DNA from: Euptelea pleiosperma
Taxonomy: Eukaryota > Streptophyta > Magnoliopsida > Ranunculales > Eupteleaceae
Assembly: GCA_035048495.1 (NCBI GenBank)
Contig: CM068540.1
Coordinates: 15,732,829 to 15,796,828 of the forward strand
Length of the DNA stretch: 64,000 nucleotides
Direction: 5' to 3'
Below the pieces are notes generated by a model. That model did not search any database. It had not been told where the DNA came from and saw only the letters and a list, made by a program, of their open reading frames with translations. Shown here in pieces: positions 45,394 to 57,473 of this stretch (position 1 is the first letter of the stretch; each line of letters begins with the position of its first letter). The position numbers and the translations under genes are program-made.

Positions 45394-47600
45394 CTTATTT
45401 TTTATTTTCGAAAAATCCCCTATTTCCATTAAAGAAAATAGGGAAGCTTTTTAAGGGGAAGAGAAGGGTTCGTTGGAACCCTAATCTCTCTCCCATCTTC
45501 ACCTCATCTTTTCCCAAAAACCCCTAGACGATTTCCTATTCTCGGGGCTTCTTTTTTTTTCTTCTTTTCTTCTTCTTCTTCCTCCTCCATCTTCGCCGAA
45601 GTTGTAGGCAGCAACTCCGACCATCTGGGTCTTCTTCTTCTTCTTCTTCTTCTTCTTCTTCTTCTTCTTCTCATCTTTTTTTTTTCGTTTTCTTCATCTT
45701 CTTATTCCCGTTTTCTACCGGAGTTGCAGCCTGCAACTCCGGTCGGTAGCGCCCCCCAACCAGTCCAGTCCGCCTCTCTCCCTTGCTACTGCCTCCCCAC
45801 GTCTTACCCATCTCTCTCCAGGTTTTCAGCCAAGCCGCCCTCCTCTCACCTCTATTCTCTCTCCACGTTCCATGCTTCACGTTCCTACCGCTCTTAGTTG
45901 CTGAAAAACCAGCAAGTCTGCTTCTAATCAACCACCGTACGCCCCTGCTCCTCCTCTACCGCCCAGCACTTCATCCATAGGCTGCGACCTCCTCTTCTCT
46001 CCCCTCTGAACGTGCAACTCACTAACAGATCTGACTGTTTACCCTTCTTCCTGAACAGAAAAAAAAAGAGAAAAAAAAAAAAGCAAAACAGAAAAAAATA
46101 AGGAAGAAGAAGGAGGGAAGATTGCCTTACATGTTTCTTTACCTCCACCGCCTTCTCAACACGTTGCAGCCGCCCCCTTCATCGCCTTCTCCACGCTGGT
46201 GCGCCTCTTCAACTCCACCATCGTCTCAACCATCACCATTCCATCCCTTTGGATTGGATGTGTCCCACCACGTCTACAACCTCCACCTGGTTTGAAAGTG
46301 TGCAACACCAGCATGTTGCACATGCTGCTTCAACTCCAAGGTGCCACTCAGAAATTCTCTAACGGAGCTCTTCTTCTTGCTGATACATCACTTCACACCC
46401 CCATTGTGTGAACCTACAACACAGGATTCATCATAGTTGCTGCCTCTCTCCAAATCTGCAAACACTGATCTACCTCCATTACCCTCCACATGGGTAGCAT
46501 CCACCATTCCCCTTTCAACGTGGTTGCACCCCCATCAACCACGTGCACTCATGGTAAATCGCATAAGGTAATCCTCTCTCTCTTTTCTTAGCTTTCTCTC
46601 TCTTTCTTAGTTTCTCTCTCCATTTTCTTGATTTCTCCACATCCTCTCTCTAAAACTCACTTTTCTCTCTCTAGGCTTTATGGATTTCTCTCTCTATCTC
46701 TACTTCTCCTTTCTAGTTTAATTCTTAGTTAGGTTTCATTCTCTTAGTTATATTGTCTTTAGAGCAACTCTTGTAATTTGTTTTGATTAATAAATATCAT
46801 TTTAGCATGGTTTTATGTTGAACTTTTTATCTATTCAATGATTGTAGTGATACCTTTTATTCAATCAATTATATTTTAAAACTCATGACCACCGTTCTAA
46901 ACAAGAACTTTCCATAATTTTCCCGACATTTCCGTTACAATCATTCGTTAATAAGCATGCCCAAACCCTGAGTGCGGATTCGACATCCGACACGAATTCC
47001 TATACAATATCTCCATATTTTGCAGGATAAATCGGATAATTTATAAATGTGTTGAAATTAGGGTTTTCGTAACCAATGACGCAGAAAAACCCTAGTTTTA
47101 CTTATTTATCTCTTATCCCCTATTAGTGTTGATTGTGTTTTCTATTAAAGATCTATCTAATGATCTCATACACTTTATAATTGTGCTTTCTATTAAAGAT
47201 CTATCCAATAAGTTGTTGCTTGACATCTTCCATTCAACCTTTTGAATTTAGATTTTATAGTCTCCAAACTATTGTCTTCCACTAATCTTATGTCCTTTTG
47301 ACACAAAAGAGTGGGCTCCATGGTTTAGGTTTGGGCTCCATGTTTTTTTCTTCTCTTCTTTAATTTCCTCCCTATTAGTGAGTCATCTAATGCCCATATG
47401 AAGGTATGGATCTTTGTACTCCAAATAATGCTCAAATTCCACAGTTAACAATTTTTGATCACTTCGTGATGTCCATGAAGTGAGAACTTCCTGCTGCCTA
47501 AACTGCCATGAAGGGTTTCCCAGGTACTGTGGTTGTAGTATGGATCTCTCTCTCTCTCTCTCTGTTGGGTTGTTGTTTCTGGGTTTCGATTTGGTTTTTT
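43870..47600. other. Long non-coding stretch with simple repeats
   Basis: Contains (AT)n at 45328-45391, (CTT)n at about 45632-45670 and abundant CT-rich sequence (44.8-46.7 kb). ORFs here (44809, 45671, 45783, 46199) are CT-driven or domain-free. 47395-47460 is a short family B fragment. It may be LTR-derived, but no end pair was found. Confidence 0.35.
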
Positions 47601-47637
47601 CTGTTTATTCTTGAATGCTAATCTTTAACATTTTTTT

Positions 47638-47823
47638 GTGTTTGTTATTGGGTCTATTAATCTGTGTATCAATTCTGCAAAAATGGACATTTATGATGAG
47701 GTGGACCAAGTGGTTCTCCATGAGCTGCTCCATTCTTACGACTATTGTCGGGCTGCGAACTTGGATTGTGCAAATTGTCCTCATCATTGGATTGGGCAAA
47801 TTGTCTTCATTTTATTCAATTGA
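47638..47823 (+). pseudogene. ATP23: ATP23 metalloprotease exon fragment
   Basis: The frame reads DEVDQVVLHELLHSYDYCRA.NLDCANCPHH, closely matching the catalytic exon of ATP23/Ku70-binding proteins, the mitochondrial inner-membrane metalloproteases that process ATP synthase subunit 6. The zinc-binding HEXXH is intact (HELLH). After CPHH the normal HACSEIRAGHLSGDC is replaced by an unrelated tail ending at a stop, and no other ATP23 exon is visible nearby. It is an isolated gene fragment about 1 kb upstream of Helitron coding sequence, possibly captured by the Helitron. Confidence 0.75.
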
Positions 47824-48384
47824 GATGTGCTTTTATGTTTCAGTGTTTGTTACATTGAGGCATTTGAAAGTTTATTATTGCATTTACTCATTTAATAGTT
47901 CAATATAGGATACAATAAATATTTGTTTGTACTTTATTTTATTCCGATGAGGAGATATGTATTATTTTTTAGCGTATGATACATTGTGAGGATTATAAAA
48001 TTGCCTTAATGATACAGAGAGAGCCATAAAAAATTTATGGGATATTGTTGTGAGGCATTTTTCAGTGTATGATACATTGAAAGAAAATATTTGTGGGATG
48101 TTTATTTTGGGGAAAGGTCAAATCGGTGTTTAGTCTATTGTCCCAAACAATAGGATTGTAATGTAAAATGTCTGAGATTGAAATAATGTTAGAAGGTCTT
48201 ATTACTTTTCGCTATCTCTTTAAATCAAATCAATTGTGCTTCTCAACTTTTTCTTATTTCCCGAGTGTTTGCCATGTGGCATGTTCTTGGTCCCACTAAT
48301 TATAAATGATTGACCTAATTCTTTAGTGAACCCACTAATACTTAATGGGGCTTAACTTTCTTTATTTGCAGTTGATCGAAATCA

Positions 48385-48498
48385 ATGGATGGTCAGCAAA
48401 ATTGTTCTCTTTCTGAACATTTGTATAAACTTGAGATGAATCGCTCAAACCTTGAGTTAATACAACGAAATAACATGGGAATTCCTCAGGTCAAATAG
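48385..48498 (+). other. Short ORF before the Helitron gene
   Basis: ATG at 48385 opens 37 codons (MDGQQNCSLSEHLYKLEM..) ending at 48498. CAG|GTCAAA near 48489 could be a splice donor. Not recognised. It may be a first exon of the Helitron protein or a second captured piece. Confidence 0.2.
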
Positions 48499-48845
48499 TC
48501 CAAACTCTAAGGTGGGGTTTTTTTTTCCGTTATTTATTTTTCTTTATTAACTAATTATAATAGAACTGTTGTTTCATTATTTTGAGTTGAAATGTATATT
48601 ATTGTATGTGTAATATTTGGCTAACATGTTAATTATTGCCTACTTAACTCATTTTTCTTTCGTCATTTTCTTTATTTTTTTTAATATAATGAGTCGTTTG
48701 TAATGTGGACATAAATCGTAGCAAGTTCACTACTTAAGTTGTTTTTTCTTCCACACGTACTAGGGTTTTTGATTGACCATAAATATCTGATATTATATTA
48801 ATTTTAACATTAAGAAAAATAAATCAACTGAAAAAGGCCTATCGA

Positions 48846-49407
48846 TGGAGCAAGACAACATAGCTTCTAAAGTACCCATATCGTGCGACCAAGGGATATC
48901 AAAACGTGCATTAGCTCAGCGTGTGTAAAGGAAAAAAGAGAAAATGTATGAAACATGTCAGGGATGGAAGATAATATGACTTCTAAAGTACTCATATTGG
49001 GCGACCAGGGGATATCAAAGCGTACATTAGCGCAACGTTTGAGAAGAGAAAAACAGAAAATGGTTGCAAATGAAATAACATTCTCGAGGGAGGAAGATAA
49101 CACGACTTCTGAAGTACAATTGTTAGGCGACCAAGAGATATTAATATGTGGATTATCGCAGTGTGTGGATGTAGATACCACCAACCCATACATAAATAGA
49201 CAATCAATGTCACAACGAGTTCGAAGAGAAAAAGAAAAAGTTGTATTGTCATCTATGGCAACGCCAATTCAAATGGGAGAATCTGAGTGGGAGCTAAAGC
49301 GAATAATGCTTATGCAGTATGTAGTTCAATCATCAACAACAAAGATAATTCCAGAAACACCCAATCAAATAGACATCTGTCAAGCTAAAACTACTCCACT
49401 CACATAG
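48846..49407 (+). pseudogene. Helitron N-terminal region with coding tandem repeats
   Basis: Three imperfect 117-126-bp units (at about 48853, 48970 and 49096) each encode EDN..(T/A)S(K/E)V followed by GDQGISKR.LAQR.RREK-like sequence. A further SQRVRREKEK lies at about 49210. Unit 1 contains a stop. The basic QRxRREK segments resemble the arginine-rich N-termini of plant Helitron proteins. Confidence 0.55.
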
Positions 49408-49939
49408 ATCGTCTGTGTCGCGTCATCACCCACTCAATTGAGAGAATATCAAGGGGAATCCTTGCGAAGAAATCTTACACAGTAAGCTTCTATTGCTACA
49501 TGAATTATCTCATCATTTGTTCTATTGATTTAATCTATAATTTGTTATTAAGAATTTATTTTCTACATTTTGGTTTCACTCTAAAGAATAAATTCTACTT
49601 ACGAAAATTACCTAATCAATCCTATAAAATTCCTTCAGTACAGTCGAAGTCAACAAGATCACATCGATCGCGTCGTCTTCTAGAGTTGCACCCACTCAAT
49701 TGGGAGAATCTCAAGGGGACTCAAAGCAAAGAAAGGTTATACAATAAGTCTTGATCACTATACCACAACTTCCCAATGCTATCCCTACCTCATATCTTAT
49801 AACTTCTAATCATATGCAGAACACAAGCAATCCAACATCTTAATGTTGAAAATATTTACATCCAAGATGAAGATGGCTTGCAGCCCATTTATACTGTGCA
49901 ACCGATGTATCGCTCGATTAATGCACATGGAGATGGGCG

Positions 49940-52500
49940 TCATTTCTTAGGAAATATAGATGTAAAGTGTTGTTTCTACTCAACACTTCATTGAAGAAAT
50001 GAACAATTATCAAAATCATCAATATCTCGCCCTCTTTTTGGAACATGCTGCTTGCAAGGGAAAATAAAACTCCATTTGCTTTCTACATTACCACCAGCTC
50101 TACAAAGATTATATGATGGCAACGATCAGCAGGCAAAGTCTTTTAGAAAATACGTTCGTGAGTATAATGCATTTACGAGTATTGGTGCCAAAATTGATCC
50201 ACGAGTATTAACTGGACGGGGTCCTACATCATTCACTATTCATAGGGAGTTGCGACATCAAATTGGAGCTTTAATTCCAGATCCAGGGAAAACAGCAACA
50301 TGTGCACAACTTTACAATTACGACCCTAGAGCAGCATTAGATACTCGTCATCAACATAATCCGCATTTGAATATGGATGTTTTGAAAATTATTCAAGAAA
50401 CTATGTTGCATTGTAATAGATTTTCTAAAATATATCAACATGTCTATGAGGTGTTGAATGCAGCGACTATAGTCGGTAACAATGTGCTAGCTTACTTATA
50501 TTATAATTCAGCAAAAGATCGACGTCGTTATAATCTTCCAACAATAGATGAGATTGCGGTTATATTACCAAGAGATGGGAATGAGGTCAGTAGTTCGCGA
50601 GATATAGTTATTCATCTGAGGGGAGAACAAGAATTGATGCGGATAAGTGAGTGTCATCTAGCTTATCTACCTTTGCATTATGTTCTCATGTTTTCTCATA
50701 GAGAACTTGGATAGGCACCTAATCTTACACATTGGGACGTCATCAATAACATTAGTACAACCCATCGCTTATCCTAAATGGAATTCTATGCGTATCACCT
50801 TTTTCAGTGCCCTATAGAATATTATTCGATTCTTCGTGGTGGTAAATTATTCTAAGAGTTTTTGGTGGATGCTTGGGCTACAACTGAACAAAATCGCTTG
50901 CGATACTTTAGAAACAACCAAAGTGATCTTCGTGCTGAATTATATCAAGGTTTGACAGATATTGCATTAGAGGGCCTGAATGCTAATGAAGTTGGTCAAC
51001 AAGTTATTTTACCATCATCATTCACTGGTAGTCTTAGACAAATGTTTAAAATATTCTAAGATTCAATGACCATCACGTGCTATAACAAGCACATGGATAT
51101 AATTCTTATAATGACAACAAATCCTAATTGGATAGAAATTCAAAATGCCCTTCTGTCGAATTAAAATACTACAGATCGTCCTGATTTAGTTTCTCGGATC
51201 TTTGAGTTAAAGCGTAAAACTTTACGAAAGGCAATAAAAGAAGGTCGTGTGTTTGGTACAGTCGTTGCACATATTTTTACAATTGAATTCCAGAAACGTG
51301 AACTTTCACATATGTATGCGCTCTTCTTTCTTTGGCATGAAGACAAGATTCGTGGACCTACTCAGGTTGATTAGGTAATGTGCGCTGAATTCCTAGATCC
51401 AAATATTAATCATGTTCTTTTCGAAACTTTGAAAAAGTTTATGATTCATGGATCATGTAGTCCTATGAACATTAATGCGTCATGTATGAAAAATGGTAAG
51501 TGCACAAAAAGATATCATCGAGCCTTTATAGATGCAATGACTATGGATCAAGATGGATATCATATTTATCGTCGTCATAATACTAACAAAGTGTATATTG
51601 TGAAGGGACAACATGTTGATAATAGGGATGTTGTACCATATAATGTATATCTTTCTGAGATGTTCGACATCCATATTAACGTGAAAGTCTGCGCAAGATT
51701 TCAATGCGTGAAATATATTAACAAGTATTTTTATAAAGGACATGATCGAACAACCATGATGTTTGATGGTGAAGATGAAATTAAACAATATCTTAATTCA
51801 AGATATATTGGACCACCAGAATTTGCTTAGTGATTATTTGGACATCAATTACATGAAGGGATTCCAACGGTTATACACTTGGCACTGCATTTGCCTGGAA
51901 TGCACCGTGTTCTTTATAATGCTTCAGAAGATATGGATTATATTCTTTCAAGAGTCGAGCAACAAATGTCAACTTTAACTGCATTCTTTGCATATAATGC
52001 TTCTAATCATGATGGACGTGCATTCACTTATCATATTTGGTCGAATGTATTTTACAAGTCCTAATTCGGGTGAAAGATTTTATCTCCGTTTACTTTTAAC
52101 TGTTGTTAAAGGTCCACATTCCTTCGAATGTGTACGTACAGTAGGCAATATTCTGCACGATACATTTAAAGCAGCATGTGTTGCACGTGGACTGCTAAAA
52201 AACGATCAAGAATGGATACAATGTCTAGAAGAGGCAGTCATAATGAAAACTGGATATTAGTTGAAGAGATTATTCAGTATTATTCTTTTGCACTGCTCTC
52301 CAATAAGACCACATGCATTGTGGGCTAAATTTTTAACTTATATATGTGCTGATTTGGCATACAAGATTCGCACGGTGTTTCATATTCCTAATCCAACCGA
52401 CAGTCAGATAACAGATTATGGTTTATATCTGTTAGATCAAATTCTTTTAGAATCAGATAAGAATCTTGTAGATTTTCCGTCAATGCCGTAACCAACTGAA
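49940..52500 (+). pseudogene. Helitron Rep / helitron-like N domain
   Basis: Broken frames retain the order expected for a plant Helitron RepHel: LFGTCCLQGKIKL (about 50022-50060), FRKYVREYNAFTS, DPRVLTGRGPTSFTIHREL and QLYNYDP.AALD.R, then TTNPNWIEIQNALL (about 51117-51160) and DRPDLVSRIFELK. The HUH strand reads ELSHMYALFF (about 51300-51330) where active proteins have LPHAHIL, so the second catalytic His is lost. MIHGSC..MNINASCMKNGKCTKR, YKGHDR, GERFYLRLLLTVVKGP and ARGLLKNDQEWIQCLEEA follow. Several stops and frameshifts make it non-functional. Confidence 0.88.
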
Positions 52501-52599
52501 GTATGGAACGTAGTAGTTGGCAACAGACTTATATGGGAGCAACAACAACTTCAACATGATGGATAACATGTTCAAGCTCTTGCTAATGTTGATCGTCTT

Positions 52600-54040
52600 A
52601 ATGAATCATAAAATTACGCTTATAATGTAGTGATTGATTCTGTAACCCAAAATAAAAGAATGCTATTCTTTTTTAATAGTGCAGCTAGGACAAGAAAAAT
52701 ATCTGTATACACTACAATTGTGGCTAAGTGTCGTAGTCTTTGGCATATTATTGTTATGGTTGCTTCATCTGGTATTGCATCATAGTTACTAGACGGAGGT
52801 CGGACTACTTACTCAATATTTCGCATCCCATTAGATGTGATGGAAAATTAAATATGCGATTTTTCTAATCAGTCACTACATGTTAGTCTCTTTAGAGAAA
52901 CAAAACTTATTGTTTAGGATGAAGTTCCAATGCAACATAGGTTCTGTGTTGGAGCTGTTGATCGCACACTTCAAGATACAATTGGCAATAATAAGCCATT
53001 TTGTGGGATTATTGTTGTTCTTGGTAGAGACTTTCGTCAAATACTACCAATTATACCAAAAGGGGTTCGTGAGCAAATTGTATAAGCATCATTAAGATAG
53101 TCATTGCTTTGGAAATATGTACTTGTTTTATCGTTGATACAAAACATGCGCTTGAATAATGATGAGCCTAAAAATGCTACATTTGCAAATCTCTTAATAA
53201 AAGTAGCAATTATTTTTTATTCTAGCATTAATTATATAGATTACAATTGTATGTGACATAATATGAGATTTTTTTACTTTCTTTTAGATTAGAACAAAAC
53301 CACAAGAATTCGTCCAATTACCATCAACAATTGGAATCTTCAAAATCTAATTTGTTCAGTTTATCCCCAATTAAATGAAGCTTCCACGGTCTCACCGAGT
53401 TTTTTAACTGAACGCACCATTCTATCTGCACGTAATGATGATATTAATGCGATCAATGCTACAGCTTTATAAATGTTCCCAGGAGAAACAATTACGTTTT
53501 TAGCAGTAGACATGATGGTAGAAGATGATGTTAATGATCGTAACAATAGTAGGTACCCAAATGAGTATTTAAATTCACTCGATCCTCTTGGCCCACTACC
53601 ATTTATGCTCAAACTCAAAACGGGTTGTCCAATTATGTTGTTAAGAAATCTTGAACCAAAGGATGGACTTTGCAATGGAACACGATTGATGGTTGTGCGT
53701 CGCAGAACACATGTAATTGAAGCTCAAATTTTAATTGGAGAAAAATCAGGCAGTTTAGTCTTCATCCCTAGAATTTCATTGACACCGTCATCATTTGAGT
53801 TATCTTTTTAAATGACACAATAATAGTTTTCCGTACGATTGTCATATTCAATGACAATAAAGAAATCACAAGGCCAATCAATGAAGTACTTTAGAATTGA
53901 TTTATGGATACAAGTTTTCAGTCATGGGCAATTATATGTAGCTCTATCCAGATATACTTCTAATAGAATTAACGTCATCTTTTCACATAATGCATCAAAT
54001 TCAACATCAAATATTATCTATTCTGAAGTACTATTATAAT
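52600..54040 (+). pseudogene. Helitron PIF1-like helicase domain
   Basis: Continuation of the same element. SVTQNKRMLFFFNSAARTRK stands where Walker A (GxAGTGKT) should be, so the motif is destroyed. Then [33 protein letters not shown] (Walker B kept), GRDFRQILP (about 53020-53050), [20 protein letters not shown] (about 53625-53680), and the C-terminal TIKKSQGQS and GQLYVALSR (about 53848-53960). Stops at several points show decay. The stretch about 53200-53290 may be an intron or filler. Confidence 0.88.
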
Positions 54041-54326
54041 AGTTTTTACATTTTAAGGTAAATGATATATATTTTTAATTTTATATTTATTTCTTTCTAC
54101 TAATTTCTTTGTTTATGTCTTAGATATATCTCAAAACTAAGATAAAACTATTCATTTTATAGTTCGGTGGCATCATCACGTTAAGCAAGACAAGTAGAAG
54201 TATAACAAAAATAAGTTGAGAAAATGGTCAAAGGTAAGAGATCATCTATTATAAATTTACATACATCCACCATCATTTGCTCATGTATGATTTGTTGAGT
54301 CCGTCCAAATATCATACATTCGAATT

Positions 54327-54353
54327 CGCATATTTAACTTATGCGGGGTCTAA
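54327..54353 (+). other. Candidate Helitron 3' end (hairpin plus CTAA)
   Basis: CGCATA / TATGCG can pair around TTTAACT, followed 8 bases later by CTAA. Helitrons end in a hairpin and CTRR. The next base is A rather than the expected T, so this is only a candidate. Confidence 0.25.
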
Positions 54354-55972
54354 AGTACAGTTGTCCTAAAACACGCATGAAAAAAACAAACGAAGCCTAA
54401 CACTAAATGTGGGTGCACATCCATAATATCATATAAACAAAAGAAAAGAAAAACACACTAGCATGCACCTAAATACAATGTGTGTGCAAGAAACTTAACC
54501 ACTGAGGACAAAATGGTCACTAAAAGGGGTGTCACAATACACAATACGCAATGTGTTCTCTTATGAAAAGAGATGGTTTGCGGAGTTCTAGTGTGTGTGC
54601 GTACAAATATGATAAATTACACTAAAAAAATAAACTTAAACATGTATCTAAACACAAAAGCCTAAACATGCATTATACTAAATACATAATTCAACTAAAA
54701 TATTTAACAGATTGGGTAGATCTTAATTACATTGTAGTTCTTGATCAGGTCTTCTCATATAAGTGTGAGCAATTTATATATCACCTCCACTTCTAAATTA
54801 CGATTGCTCACACTTGAAGTAAGTCATAGATCTATTATTATAAATTGAAGTTTAATATAAATCACTCCATCACATTCACTAAAAAGACCTCACACTTACT
54901 CAAACTTACAAGTAAAAGTAAAATACAAGTAAATCAAAACAACCTAATATAAATTAGTCTAAAAAGAAAATCTACAAGTAAATAAAAAAAGTAAGAGACA
55001 AGTAAAGATAAAAAGGTTATGGGTTAAAGGGTTAATGAAAGTTAGTAATTAAAAAATGCTACAAAAAAAATAGAAAGAAATGAAAAATGTTAGTTGCTTG
55101 AATATAAGAAGTTAATGACAAGAAAGAAATGAAGTTAGAATTTTAAAATGTTTAGAATAATAAAATAAGTAAAAAAATATATCAACTCAAAGATCTTGAA
55201 CACATATTGACACATGAACTTAATTTTAATAATTGAATAATTGTGGCCTTAATCATAATAAATAAAATACATGTTTTCTTTAATCACTATTTAATATGTA
55301 TTAAATAAATTAGAATATTATAAACTATATAGAACACTAGTGGTAAGATACACCATTTTAAGATCATAATTATTATACATAATCCTTAGATGGTATACTA
55401 ATGACATGCATTGTACTAATTTATAAGAAAGATAAAAGAATAATGAGAGAATATTAATTAAATAAATAGATATTGAATAATGTCATATAGGTATATAGAT
55501 TTACATATTTTTACCATTAATATGATTATCGAGATTCTCACTAAATGATGAAGATATTTTAAATAAAATAAGAAAAAAAATTAATAAGAAAAATCTCGTA
55601 GAGAATTAAAAATTAAGAAAATAAAAAGAAAGATAATTAAGAAAATTAATAATTTAAGATAATTAAATATCTTATCACTTATAATAATAAAATATTGCCA
55701 AGAAATTGATGGAAACTATTCAGTTAAACATTAAGCAACTACTTAACATAATATAACAACAAATTAACGCAACAAAAAATAAATAAAACAAAAGAATACT
55801 TAACAGTTAACACTTTAAAAACTTAACTAATAAAAAATTTGTCATCTTGCACAATTAAAAATAAAATATTACAATCAAGAGATAAATAAAATAATACAAA
55901 AAATTTATAATGGGCAATTAAAATACACTTACCAATTAACCAAAAATATAGCTTAAAATTTTAAAAAACATT
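54354..55972. other. Very AT-rich unassigned DNA
   Basis: No ORF of note and no repeat ends recognised. Probably the interior or decay of transposable elements. Confidence 0.4.
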
Positions 55973-55977
55973 TAGGG

Positions 55978-57468
55978 TGTAACACTCTAACTTTAACAAT
56001 AATCCAATCTCATTACTTCATTAGCCATACTTAGAGTTTTTAAGAATCAATTAAAAAAAAAAACTACTCTCTTTATAAAAATGTTCATACTTCGTTTTAT
56101 ATTTTTTTCATCATTAAAAGATCACACCTTGATTTTAGAAGCTCCATCACCACTACACGTTTAAGATAAGAATATTGTAATAACACGAAATGAATACAAG
56201 TGCTGTATATTACATTTAATACTTTTTTAAAATCTTATATTATTAATAAATTTTCATTATTTCTATATATTTTTATAATAATCAAGTGCTTATGATCTTC
56301 ATTGATATGTTTGAAAATGATATTTTGTGTGTGATATGGTGATGTGTATGTATGTATCCTCCTTTGATTTAAGAGTTGAGTAAAGAGTAAAAGAAGTTAT
56401 CCGTTGGTCGGGCCATCAACAAAATATATTATATTGGTCGGGTCATCAACAAAATATAATCTTGTTGGTCGAGTTAATAAAATATTTTTCGTCGATCAGA
56501 CTAACCAAAAATTATTACCCATTGACCGAGTTAACAAATATTTTTAATCGGTAGGACTAACCAAAAATTACTACTTGTTAGCCGGGTCAACTAGAAAGAA
56601 AAAATCCCATTGGACAAGTAAATTTTTAAAAAGAAAAAATTTTACTCATTGCTCGATTGAATAAATGAATCATATTGTATCGGTGGTTATTCTTTATTTT
56701 CTCATTACGATCCATGTGCTAATCATATGCTTGAAATTATTGTTATATTAAGAGTTATTATTTGTAGTGTACATTGGTACACGTGGACATTACTGGGCGT
56801 TTGTGCTAACGGTTTCGAATTAAAACATATTTCAGATGATTTTAAAGCTCAAGAGACTGAGACTATATAGAGGAGGATCAAATCTTTAACGAGTCTAAAG
56901 GAGTTGAAGTTGATTTGGATAGATTTAACGGACAAGAATGATCAGAGATCATCTTGATATTCAAATTAACTTATTTTTAAGATATTGTTATTTTGTAATG
57001 GGTCTTGTTTGAACGCTATTGGATTTCTCAACATTAAATTGGAATTATTTAAATTTTTATAAAATTTTATTTTGGACTCCTATGCAATGTTTTGTGAATA
57101 CTAATTTATTTGTGAGTATGAATTTATGACAATTCTAATTCATATTGATTTATAATTCATCATAGTATTTTTGAATAAAAATTTAACCTTCAAATTGTAA
57201 TATTAGGATTTTGGCTATTTTAAGATATCTCATTCGCTTGACTACGAAAAGAAAATTTTATAAAAAATGTAGTAAATAAATGTTTCAACAAAAAAGTTTT
57301 TTTTTTTGTAAAAGATTTTGTTTTTACCTTTTGATGATTTATGACATTTTGTTTTAATTATTTCTGAACAATTTAAATTATTTTATTTTATTACACCCTG
57401 AATTTGGGCAAACGAGTTGTTTTTTCAAACACTTGGATCGGGTTCAGGTGTCCGGATTCGGGACGTAA
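55978..57468. mobile_element. Probable solo LTR
   Basis: TGTAACACTCTAACTTTAAC at the left; CGGATTCGGGACGTAA at the right, the usual wording of Gypsy LTR ends. Flanks TAGGG (55973-55977) and GAGGG (57469-57473) agree at 4 of 5. Contains the short tandem array at 56403-56655. Confidence 0.5.
56403..56655 (+). repeat. Degenerate 29-31-bp tandem repeat
   Basis: Seven or so units of the type GTTGGTCGGGTCATCAACAA starting at 56403, 56434, 56465, 56491, 56520, 56548 and 56578. The last ones are strongly diverged. Confidence 0.7.
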
Positions 57469-57473
57469 GAGGG

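Noticed and set aside
44809..46411. Possible gene in the CT-rich region
   Set aside because: The frames are short, CT-driven and without recognisable domains or splice logic.
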